DNA from: Deltaproteobacteria bacterium
Lineage (GTDB): Bacteria > Myxococcota > JACPTQ01
Direction of reading: 5' to 3'
DNA length: 64,000 bases
Assembly (NCBI GenBank): GCA_016192705.1
Contig: JACPTQ010000057.1
Span: 36,461-100,460, forward strand
Shown: positions 52,744-61,047 of the stretch, piece by piece
Layout of the letters: every line of letters begins with the position of its first letter
Numbering within the stretch: position 1 is the stretch's first letter
Position numbers and translations under genes: made by a program
The notes under the pieces: model-generated
Seen by the model: the letters and a program-made list of their open reading frames with translations, nothing else
What the model was told of the DNA's origin: nothing
Databases searched by the model: none

Positions 52744-53481
52744 ATGTCCGCACGAACACCAACCGCCGCCATCGTCATCATCGGCAACGAAATCCTCTCG
52801 GGCAAAACGCAAGACACGAACGGCCCGTACCTTATCGGCGAGCTCAAGGCGCTGGGCGTCGACCTTCGTGAAATCGCGGTTGTCCCGGACATCCACGAAA
52901 CGATCGCCGAGACGGTCACTCGGCTCGCGGCAAAGGTCGACTTCGTCTTCACATCGGGTGGCGTCGGCCCGACGCACGATGACATCACGATTGAGGCGGT
53001 CGCGCGCGCGTTCGGTCGCCGCATCGTACGCGAACCGTCGCTCGAAAAGGCGCTCCGCTGGTTTTACCAGGACCACCTGACCGACGCGCACCTTCGCATG
53101 GCCGACGTCCCGGAGGGCGCCGAGCTCGTTTATGACGACGGCATCAAAATTCCGACGCTTCGCCTCGAAAACGTTTACGTCTTGCCCGGCATCCCCGAAC
53201 TCTGCCGAATGAAATTCGCGACGGTGCGCGAGCGGTTCCGCGCCCTACCGTTTCACTTGCGGCAAATCTTCGTCGACGCTGACGAGGGGCTCATCGCCGA
53301 CGCCATGACGCGCGCGCAGGCGGCGCACCCGAGCGTCGCGATCGGGTCGTACCCGCGACTTTCAAACGCCGAATACCGCGTGAAGGTCACTCTCGAGTCG
53401 AAAGACAAGGGCGAAGTTGACGTGGTTTGCGACGAGCTGGTTCGCGCGTTCGGCGCGGAAAAGATCGTTCGCGTCGAGTAA
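52744..53481 (+). CDS. CinA-like MoCF-domain protein
   Basis: This 245-aa protein has the molybdopterin-binding (MoCF) fold of CinA: AIVIIGNEILSGKTQDTNGPYLIGELKALGVDL, VPDIHETIAETV and VFTSGGVGPTHDDITIEAVARAFG. YVLPGIPELCRMKFATV follows. The C-terminal amidase domain of full CinA is absent, as in many stand-alone members. CinA relatives act in pyridine-nucleotide repair (ADP-ribose pyrophosphatase). The opposite gene is convergent, ten bases away. Confidence 0.92.
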   Translation: MSARTPTAAIVIIGNEILSGKTQDTNGPYLIGELKALGVDLREIAVVPDIHETIAETVTRLAAKVDFVFTSGGVGPTHDDITIEAVARAFGRRIVREPSLEKALRWFYQDHLTDAHLRMADVPEGAELVYDDGIKIPTLRLENVYVLPGIPELCRMKFATVRERFRALPFHLRQIFVDADEGLIADAMTRAQAAHPSVAIGSYPRLSNAEYRVKVTLESKDKGEVDVVCDELVRAFGAEKIVRVE

Positions 53482-53490
53482 CGGCGCCGT

Positions 53491-54681
53491 TCAGAGTTCT
53501 TGGTCGGGCGCCATGTATCGCACGACAACCCCGCGGTTACCGACAGCGAAAACGTCGCCGCGCGCGCTGACCCAGACCGCGTTCAAGTCCTCGTTGGTCA
53601 ATCGCGGGATCTCCTTCCATTTGGTCGGCTGCTCGGGGACGGTCGCGCTCTCGACGCTCGAGTCCCGTCGAAGGATGCGCCCCTTTTTTCCGACCGCATA
53701 GACGGTTTCGTGACTATCGCCATAAAGAGCGCGAATGTTCGGCCACGCCTCACGCTCCCTCTCGCCGGGAGCCGGGGAACCCGACGACCACAGCTCCGCG
53801 CGCCAGTGTGCGCCGAGACGGCCGCTCCATCTGGCGATGCCACGGTCGCCAGCCACCCAGACGTTATTTGCGTCGCGTCCCCAAATCGTGGTGAACGTCG
53901 CCCCCGCGATCTCCCGACCGGCCTCCTCTGACGGGAAGTAGCCCAAAAGGTACTGGAGATTGGTTTCCACAAACCCTTCAGAACGATCGTCATGCCGATG
54001 CAAAACCTTCGTCGCACCTGTTCCAACATCCGACGGACCAACCAGCCAAGTTTCGCGGGCCGCGTCAGCATTCCTTGTTGTCCACCCGGCGCGAATCTCG
54101 AGCCCGATGCCGAACAGATCTACCGATCGACGAGACCCAGACTCGATCGACAAATCGTCGACAGCATTCGCCCGAACAAAGCTTCGCCCGCCAACGTAGA
54201 GAACCCGATTCGAACCCCAAACCGTGGTGACTCCCATCCGCGGTATCGATTCGTGGATCTGCCACCTCGCGCCGTCGAACCGCAGGACGAAACCCTGATC
54301 CCCGCCTCCCACGGCAAAGACTCTGGCCGCGTCACTCGCCCAAAGTCCGGTTATCGCCGCGCGCGCTCGCGTGGAAGGAGCCGCGGATGACGCAAACTCT
54401 GTTTGTGTCCACCGATTTCCGTCTAAACGAAAGATAGAGCCGTCGGCTCCCCCGACAAAAACGTTTGTGGCGCCAGGGCCCTCAAGCCCGGCAACGGAGA
54501 GGAGATTTGTGCCGGCTCCGATCGCTTCGCGCGTCCACTTGCCCTCAACAGACGCCGACGGACGAAACGGTTCACGATCGGACTCAAGTTCCGTCGTCCC
54601 ACACGCGGCCGATGCGACGATTAGAACCGAGGCAAGCCGCCCCCTTCGGCAGCGCATGACAAGAGTAACCCAATGCGACAT
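53491..54681 (-). CDS. Lipoprotein with propeller-like repeats
   Basis: This 396-aa protein has a lipoprotein signal ending in VASAAC. AGGAGG six bases upstream supports the ATG at 54681. The body is made of repeats of about 40-50 residues with the pattern (I/V)WGxDxxxVFAVGGxGxxxRxDGxxWxxxE, the style of kelch or BNR-like beta-propellers. It is probably anchored at the outer membrane; the ligand is unknown. Confidence 0.75.
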   Translation of the reverse strand: MSHWVTLVMRCRRGRLASVLIVASAACGTTELESDREPFRPSASVEGKWTREAIGAGTNLLSVAGLEGPGATNVFVGGADGSIFRLDGNRWTQTEFASSAAPSTRARAAITGLWASDAARVFAVGGGDQGFVLRFDGARWQIHESIPRMGVTTVWGSNRVLYVGGRSFVRANAVDDLSIESGSRRSVDLFGIGLEIRAGWTTRNADAARETWLVGPSDVGTGATKVLHRHDDRSEGFVETNLQYLLGYFPSEEAGREIAGATFTTIWGRDANNVWVAGDRGIARWSGRLGAHWRAELWSSGSPAPGEREREAWPNIRALYGDSHETVYAVGKKGRILRRDSSVESATVPEQPTKWKEIPRLTNEDLNAVWVSARGDVFAVGNRGVVVRYMAPDQEL

Positions 54682-55002
54682 AGAACCCTCCTTGAAGTCG
54701 CAACCAGGAATAGGCGAGGCAGATAGTTTTTAGAATCGATATTATGTTTATTCTCGAGATCGATATTTATTTATAATCTCCTCCGGCCACCTTCTCGGCC
54801 GGTTCGCAGAAGCAGGCGTTCCGGTATCCCGATCGTTCAGTTTATTGACGGCTACGCAACTCTCTGAAAACGCGACGAAGTGTGGCTTTTTGAACAGATT
54901 TACGAGTGTCGCGTACAAAAACTAGACGCATCAGCCGCCCACTTCCACAATGATTCCGCCAGGTCGGAATCGGCACGCACGTTGTAATGAGACCCGGCCA
55001 CT
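54682..55002. other. AT-rich divergent intergenic region
   Basis: No gene is visible. A strongly AT-rich stretch around 54725-54780 holds two similar ATCGATATT-containing segments (AATCGATATTATG and GATCGATATTTATT), likely UP-element or -10-like sequence for one of the divergent lipoprotein genes. The rest, to 55002, shows nothing definite. Confidence 0.45.
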
Positions 55003-57165
55003 ATGATAGCGCAGACTCGCCCATCGGTTTTAGCACCACTCCTTTTCGCCCTCGCGTCGGTCGCCGCGTGCACACCAAACGAGACGGCCGAAGCGGGCAG
55101 CTCGAGCACGCTCACCACCTATTTCCGCGCGCGCCTCGTCATCAGCGAGGTGATGGCGAGCCCGGTGAACGAGCGATCCGGCGAATTCATTGAACTCGCG
55201 AATGTCACGGGCGAACCGATCGACGTCTCGAAGTGGCGCCTCGTCGTTGGCACCTCGGGCGATCGACTCGTCGCGTATCGTGAAAACGCAGCGCCGGTGA
55301 TTCCACCGCGCTCGCTGGCCCTCGTCATCGACCGCGACTTCGCGAACGACTTCGCGCTCCCCGAAGGCGTCACGCTCCTCACGACACCCGACCACGCGAT
55401 TGGCATCGGAATCGCGGCTTCACACAGCATCCAGCTTCTCGACGAAGCGGGCGCGGAGGTCGACCATTTCTCGCCACCCGGATACACCGTCGCGCGCGGC
55501 ACATCGTTTGAGCGCCGCGACTTCTACGCGCCATCGACCGCCGGCAATTGGTCCAAAACCGAGCGTGGATCACCCGGCCGTCTCAACGCGACGACGCCGC
55601 CCTTCGGCATCCGCACCGTCTTCGGCGACCAAACGACAGAGGACGCGCTTGTCGCTGGAATGGTCGACTTCATCGATTCCGCGAAAGAGTCGATCGACGC
55701 GCAGCTCTTTCAGTTTCGCCACGCCGAGATCGCGGCCGCGCTGAAACGCGCCGCCGTGCGAACGAAAGGCCGCGTGCGCCTTATCGCCGACACCGATTAC
55801 AGGGCGCGTAACGGTTACCTCGAGGGCTACCAAGATCTCGCCGCCCCCGTTGATTCGCAAGGTGAAACGTACGCCGTGGAGGTTGCGTTCGACGGAAGGT
55901 CGTCGCGCGCCCACAACAAGTTCCTCGTCGCGGACCGCGCGCGTGTTTGGGTCGGGTCGTACAATCCGACCGGCGAAAAGGCGTTTAACAACGTTCTCGT
56001 TTTCGACTCACCGGCCGTCGCGGCGGCGTTTGCCGGTGAATTCGCCGAGATGTGGGGAGACCCGGCTCAGGGCGTCGTGCCGCGATTTGGAAAAAAGAAA
56101 AGCGACAACACCGCGCATGAGTTCGAAGTCGCGGGGCAACGGGTTGGTGTTTACTTTGCGCCAACGGATGGCGTGCGCGAACAGATCGTCAAGGCGATCG
56201 AGGGCGCGAAGAAGTCGATCCAGATCGAAATGTTCAGCTTTAACGACCCGGTCATCGGCGCGGCGGTCATGAAAAAAGTGCGCGGCGACGCGACGGCGGG
56301 TATCGCGCCCGTCAAGTTGCGCGGGGTCATGGACCACATCCAGGCGATGTACCCGGGCAGCCAGTACCAGGCGTTGCATCAAGAGTCGCTCACGAACCCA
56401 AACGTCGACTTTCGCGTGACGCCGAGTGGAATGCAGATGCACAACAAGCTCGCGATCATCGACGGAGAGGGCGACGAGCCGGTCGTCGTGACGGGATCGT
56501 ACAATTGGAGCGGGTCGCGCGCCGACACGAACGACGAGAGCGTGATCATCGTGCGGAACCGGCAAGTCGCGAAGCGATACGCGCTCGACTTTGAGAAGAT
56601 TTGGTTTCTCGTCGACGCGGGGAATAACCCGGAAGGAGCGAAAGCGCTTCGCATCACGGAGGTGATGTCGACGCCAGACGACGATGGAACGGGCGAGTTT
56701 ATCGAAATCTACAACTTCGGCGCGGAGCCCGCGAATCTCGAAGGGCTGTTTTTGAACGACGGGACGAAGAAGAGTCGCCTTATGGCGCGGGCCGGTGGAG
56801 CGACGGTGGTTGAGCCGGGCGCCTTTGCGGTGGTCGTCGACAAGCAGTGGAAGGGGTCGCCGGCGATTCCAGAGGGGACGGCGGTTTTGACGGTGTCGAC
56901 GTCGGCGATCTGCGGGACCGGGATTGCGGCGAATGAAACGATCACCCTCGAAACGCCGCGCGGGCGAGTTCTCGACCGATGGTCGGTCGCGACGGACCTT
57001 GGCGCCGTGAAGGGCCTGTCGGTTGAGCGCGTCGATAGGCGCGGTGCGAACGGGCGAATCGCGACGACGTATCGCACGTCGACGGCTCCTGGCGGCAGCG
57101 CGGGTCGTGTCAACGCGGGGAGTCTCCTCGATTTCGAAGCGGCAAGCTCCGCGAGCGTACCCTAA
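55003..57165 (+). CDS. Lipoprotein with lamin-tail, phospholipase-D and lamin-tail domains
   Basis: This 720-aa protein has a lipoprotein signal ending in VAAC. A lamin-tail domain (about 42-165, LVISEVMASPVNERSGEFIELANVTGEPIDVSKWRLV) is followed by two PLD-like halves (about 200-365 and 385-540) with HxKx4D motifs HNKFLVAD and HNKLAIID, each followed by GSYNxxG. A second lamin-tail domain runs about 545-710 (LRITEVMSTPDDDGTGEFIEIYNFG). It should cleave phosphodiester bonds, either nucleic acid or lipid, at the cell surface. A truncated calcium-style LTD on both sides is unusual. Confidence 0.88.
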   Translation: MIAQTRPSVLAPLLFALASVAACTPNETAEAGSSSTLTTYFRARLVISEVMASPVNERSGEFIELANVTGEPIDVSKWRLVVGTSGDRLVAYRENAAPVIPPRSLALVIDRDFANDFALPEGVTLLTTPDHAIGIGIAASHSIQLLDEAGAEVDHFSPPGYTVARGTSFERRDFYAPSTAGNWSKTERGSPGRLNATTPPFGIRTVFGDQTTEDALVAGMVDFIDSAKESIDAQLFQFRHAEIAAALKRAAVRTKGRVRLIADTDYRARNGYLEGYQDLAAPVDSQGETYAVEVAFDGRSSRAHNKFLVADRARVWVGSYNPTGEKAFNNVLVFDSPAVAAAFAGEFAEMWGDPAQGVVPRFGKKKSDNTAHEFEVAGQRVGVYFAPTDGVREQIVKAIEGAKKSIQIEMFSFNDPVIGAAVMKKVRGDATAGIAPVKLRGVMDHIQAMYPGSQYQALHQESLTNPNVDFRVTPSGMQMHNKLAIIDGEGDEPVVVTGSYNWSGSRADTNDESVIIVRNRQVAKRYALDFEKIWFLVDAGNNPEGAKALRITEVMSTPDDDGTGEFIEIYNFGAEPANLEGLFLNDGTKKSRLMARAGGATVVEPGAFAVVVDKQWKGSPAIPEGTAVLTVSTSAICGTGIAANETITLETPRGRVLDRWSVATDLGAVKGLSVERVDRRGANGRIATTYRTSTAPGGSAGRVNAGSLLDFEAASSASVP

Positions 57166-57190
57166 GCATTCGCGCAAATTGCTCGCTGGA

Positions 57191-58426
57191 TTACGCTGTC
57201 TTCTTTTCAAGCACGCGCAGCGGCGGCTCGCGCTTCATCGCGACCGCTTCGTTGACAACGACCTCGCGCACTTCGTCGCTGATCGACGGCAGCTCATACA
57301 TCGTCTCGAGGAGGCACTCCTCAAGCACCGCGCGCAACCCCCGCGCACCACTCTTGCGCCCGATCGCATCTCGCGCCATCACGCGAAGCGCGTCGTCGGT
57401 AAATCGGAGCCGCACCTTCTCAATCTCGAACAGCTTTTGATACTGCTTGACGAGCGCATTCTTCGGCTTCCACAAAATCTCGACGAGATGCTCCTCCGAC
57501 AGCTCCTCAAGCCCGACGACGATCGGCAATCGCCCCACAAACTCTGGAATCATTCCGTACCTGATGAGGTCCTCGGGCTGCACCTCTTGCACGAGCTCGT
57601 TATAAGTTTTGTCTTTCTTCCCGGTGTGCCCGCCCTTCTCAAACCCAAGCCGACTCTGCCCGACGCGCCGCTCGATGATCTTCTCAATCCCGCTGAACGC
57701 GCCGCAACAGATGAACAGAATATCGGTCGTGTCGATCTGAATCGGCTCACGCTGCCGCTGATTCCCTTCCATCGGAATCGTCGAGAGCTTCCCCTCCATC
57801 ATCTTAAGAAGCGCCTGCTGCACGCCCTCGCCCGACACATCGCGCGTTGGCGACGGCTTGTCGCTCTTTCGCGCAATCTTGTCGATCTCGTCGATGCAGA
57901 TAATTCCGCGCGCCGCCTTTTGCCGGTCCCAATCGGCGACGCGCAAAAGCGACTTGATAACGCTCTCGACGTCCTCGCCCACATACCCGGCCTCGGTCAG
58001 CGTCGTTGCGTCGGCGATCGCAAACGGAACATCGAGCTTCCGCGCGAGCGTCTCGGCGAGAAAGGTTTTCCCGGCGCCCGTCGGCCCGATGAGAAGGATA
58101 TTCCCCTTTGTCAGCTCGACGCCGTCGTCGTGCGTCCGCGGCCCTACGCGCTTGTAATGGTTGTACGCCGCAACCGACAGCACCTTCTTCGCGCGATCCT
58201 GCCCGACGACATAGCGATCGAGAAACGCGTTGATCTCGTGCGGCCGCACCAAGTCTCGCCGCGGCGCCTCCGGCCGCTCGCCCTCGCGGTCGATGATCTT
58301 GTTGCACAGCAAAATACACTCATTGCAAATGTAGACCTTCGGCCCCGCAATGAGCTTCTTCACTTCGCGACGCTTCTTGCCGCAAAAGGAGCAGTACAGG
58401 TGATCTTCGCTTCCGTAACTCGGCAT
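57191..58426 (-). CDS. clpX: ATP-dependent Clp protease ATP-binding subunit ClpX
   Basis: This 411-aa AAA+ unfoldase has an N-terminal Cys4 zinc finger ([18 protein letters not shown]...CNEC), Walker [15 protein letters not shown], Walker [15 protein letters not shown] and the pore loop [12 protein letters not shown]-type RKH region and the IGF-equivalent ClpP-contacting loop lie in [11 protein letters not shown]-type sequence. It feeds unfolded substrates to ClpP. No clpP gene is adjacent in the window; the neighbours are an SppA-like protein upstream and a divergent lipoprotein. Confidence 0.96.
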   Translation of the reverse strand: MPSYGSEDHLYCSFCGKKRREVKKLIAGPKVYICNECILLCNKIIDREGERPEAPRRDLVRPHEINAFLDRYVVGQDRAKKVLSVAAYNHYKRVGPRTHDDGVELTKGNILLIGPTGAGKTFLAETLARKLDVPFAIADATTLTEAGYVGEDVESVIKSLLRVADWDRQKAARGIICIDEIDKIARKSDKPSPTRDVSGEGVQQALLKMMEGKLSTIPMEGNQRQREPIQIDTTDILFICCGAFSGIEKIIERRVGQSRLGFEKGGHTGKKDKTYNELVQEVQPEDLIRYGMIPEFVGRLPIVVGLEELSEEHLVEILWKPKNALVKQYQKLFEIEKVRLRFTDDALRVMARDAIGRKSGARGLRAVLEECLLETMYELPSISDEVREVVVNEAVAMKREPPLRVLEKKTA

Positions 58427-58504
58427 TCGACTCTTCTCTCAAAATCATTATAGCCGACGTCCCGTAAACCACAAACAAGGCGTCCGCGCGCGTCAGAGAG
58501 CCTC

Positions 58505-61009
58505 CTACCTCAGTTCAAACTCGCACGGCAACTCGAGTCGCGGGCCCGCATCCCGTGGCGCGACACGGTCGACGACACCGCGGAGCGCGCGCGCGACCTC
58601 TTCCGGGATCTCCGCGTCGACACCAAACTTTCGAATTTGGCGAAGCACGCGCTCGATGAGCCCCGCGCGCGGATACGCAACAATCCGCGTCGGGCGATCG
58701 GGCGGCATCTTCGCGAGCGACTTCGCGTGCGTAATCGCCTCGTGAAGCCCACCGAGTTTGTCGACGAGCTTCAACTCAAACGCGCGGCGCCCCGACCAGA
58801 CGCGCCCCTGCCCGATCTTGTCGATCTCCTCGACTTTCATCTTCCGCCCTTCGGCGATCCGTTTCAGGAATTGGTCGTAGCCAGCCTGGATAAGCGATTG
58901 CGCGAGCGTACGCTCATTGTCCGTCAAGCTGCGGTGAATCGAATAGAGGTCCGCCGCCTTACCGCGCGTCAACGTTTCGACGCTGATGCCCGCCCAATTG
59001 CGCAACCCCGTGACGTCCGGCTTCAGCGTCAAAATGCCGATCGACCCCGTGAGCGTCGTCGGCTCCGCGACAATCGCATTCGCGGCCGACGCGAGGTAGT
59101 AGCCACCCGACGCCGCCACGCGCCCCATCGACACGACAACGGGCTTCACTTTGCGCGCCGCCCAAACCGCGCGCCACATCCGATCCGACGCGTGCGCCGA
59201 ACCGCCACCCGTGTCGAGCCGAATCACGATCGCACGAATTGAACGGTCGCGCACCGCCGCATCGAGCAGCTTCGCGAGCGTGCGGTCGCCGATTGTTGGG
59301 CCGCCAAACGCCCCACCATCCCCGGAATCGCCACGGTCGATGTTGCCCGACGCCAATATGACCGCGATCCCCGGCTCCACGCCCCACGCGAGATTGCGAT
59401 ACCAGCGTGCCGCGTAGTCGCGCACGATCCGCACTTTGCGTCCCCATTCCTTCTCGAGCGCCTTCGGCAAGTCTTCGTACGCGAGAACCGCGTCGACGAG
59501 ACGCTCCTTCACAGCCCCAACCGCCGAGAGCGGCCCGCGGTCGATGATCGCTTTCACTTGATCGACGGTCATTCCGCGACCCTCGGCCACCGCCCCGACG
59601 AGTTCCGCGTACACATCGTCCATAAACGCGCCGTACGCCTCCCGCATCGGGTCGCTCATTCCGGTGCGCGTGAACGGCTCAACGGCCGACTTGTATTTGC
59701 CGACCCGAAACGCCTCGATCTTGACGCCGATCTTGTCGAGCAAGCCTTTGAAGAAAATGAACTCGCCGCGGAGTCCAATGAGGTGCGGGTAGCTCGACGG
59801 CTCCACGAAGATTTTTTCGGCGGCCGACGCGACGAGGAAAACGTCGTTCCCTTCGCCAGAAACGTACGCGAAAAGGCGCTTCCCCTTCGCGCGAATAGCT
59901 TTCAACCGCGCACGGATCTCCTGCGCCTGGGCGAAGTTAAAGCGGGCACGCTCAAGGCGTACGAGAACACCGCGAACATCGTCGTCGCGCTCAATCCGCT
60001 CGAGGAGGCGCACAACGTCGAGCAGCGTCGCCGGGCCACGGCCAAAAAGCGCGGGGCGCGGTTGCTCGGCGATCGGCCCATCGAACGCGATCTCGACGAG
60101 GTCGTCGATCGGTTTCACGAACTCCGGCGTTCGGTCGCGTTGAAGTCGCGCGAGCATCGTGAAGCCGGTCGAGCTGAGCGAATCGGTCGAGCCGCCAAAC
60201 TGCGGGCCAAATCCGAGCCCAAATTGCCCGACGGAAATCTCGGCGCCGAAGGTCAAGTTAAACGACGTCGACGACGAGCGCGGCAAAATCTCCGCGCCCA
60301 CAGTGAAATCGACGCCACGAATGAACTGCGCGCGCAGCCGCGTTGCCCAATCGACCGTCGCGGTGTTCTCTTCGATGCGCGCTTCGCCGGCGATCGTGAG
60401 TTTGTGCGTCCACGGTCGAAACGCCGCGCCCGCAATCCAGACGCGGTTCAAGCGTTTGCCATCGAGGAACGGCTCGTTCAAATCGCGCGACGCAATCGCG
60501 AACGCGAGAAACGGCGCAACGCGCCACGTGATCCCCGCGTCGACACTCGACACCGACCGAAGCGAATCGTCGCCAACGAAAAAGTGCCCCGCGACGCCAA
60601 GCGACAACCCGCGCCAAAGCTCGAAGCCAAGCCCCATCGACAACTTGGCGTAGTCGCGAAACTCTTTATCGCGATAAGTGACGGCGCCCGGAAGAAACTG
60701 CGCACCAAGCCCGTAGCCGATGCGCCCGAGGATTTTTCCACCAAAGAAAACGCCACCCGAGCCGCCGGGCCCTTGCTGCGCGGGGACCGTGATGAAGCCG
60801 ACGCCGTGCGCCGCCGGAAAAAGCCCAATCGCGCCCGCGTTCCACTCAAGCGCAAGCGCGTCGTCGATGTCGGCCGCGACCTGCGTCAGCGGGCGTGCGC
60901 CGTTGGTCGGTGAATTGGCGCCCGCGGCAAGTGCGTTGGACGCAAAAAGAAAAACGGCGGCCGCGAAATTTGTCGGGTTGAAACGCGATCGGGATGTAAT
61001 TGTGTACAT
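58505..61009 (-). CDS. Signal peptide peptidase SppA fused to an N-terminal barrel-like domain
   Basis: This 834-aa protein has a signal peptide (about 1-30). The first 300 residues read as amphipathic beta strands (LGRIGYGLGAQFLPGAVTYRDKEF; LSMGLGFELWRGLSLGVAGHFFVGDD; FTVGAEILPRSSSTSFNLTFG), resembling an outer-membrane barrel. From about 320 on comes a complete two-half SppA protease (LLERIERDDDVRGVLVRLE; VDAVLAYEDLPKALEKEWGRK; VVVSMGRVAASGGYYLASAANAIVAEPTTLTGSIGI) with the Ser in AASGGYY and a Lys in the first half. SppA normally digests cleaved signal peptides at the inner membrane; a barrel fusion suggests outer-membrane placement. Confidence 0.85.
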   Translation of the reverse strand: MYTITSRSRFNPTNFAAAVFLFASNALAAGANSPTNGARPLTQVAADIDDALALEWNAGAIGLFPAAHGVGFITVPAQQGPGGSGGVFFGGKILGRIGYGLGAQFLPGAVTYRDKEFRDYAKLSMGLGFELWRGLSLGVAGHFFVGDDSLRSVSSVDAGITWRVAPFLAFAIASRDLNEPFLDGKRLNRVWIAGAAFRPWTHKLTIAGEARIEENTATVDWATRLRAQFIRGVDFTVGAEILPRSSSTSFNLTFGAEISVGQFGLGFGPQFGGSTDSLSSTGFTMLARLQRDRTPEFVKPIDDLVEIAFDGPIAEQPRPALFGRGPATLLDVVRLLERIERDDDVRGVLVRLERARFNFAQAQEIRARLKAIRAKGKRLFAYVSGEGNDVFLVASAAEKIFVEPSSYPHLIGLRGEFIFFKGLLDKIGVKIEAFRVGKYKSAVEPFTRTGMSDPMREAYGAFMDDVYAELVGAVAEGRGMTVDQVKAIIDRGPLSAVGAVKERLVDAVLAYEDLPKALEKEWGRKVRIVRDYAARWYRNLAWGVEPGIAVILASGNIDRGDSGDGGAFGGPTIGDRTLAKLLDAAVRDRSIRAIVIRLDTGGGSAHASDRMWRAVWAARKVKPVVVSMGRVAASGGYYLASAANAIVAEPTTLTGSIGILTLKPDVTGLRNWAGISVETLTRGKAADLYSIHRSLTDNERTLAQSLIQAGYDQFLKRIAEGRKMKVEEIDKIGQGRVWSGRRAFELKLVDKLGGLHEAITHAKSLAKMPPDRPTRIVAYPRAGLIERVLRQIRKFGVDAEIPEEVARALRGVVDRVAPRDAGPRLELPCEFELR

Positions 61010-61047
61010 GGAGAAACCTTCTAGCGGAGGGCGCGCGGCGGTTCAAC

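Noticed and set aside
52256-52762. Leftward open frame of 168 codons in the inverted-repeat region
   Set aside because: No ribosome site, no recognisable domain, and its codons fall on palindromic arms; treated as non-coding.
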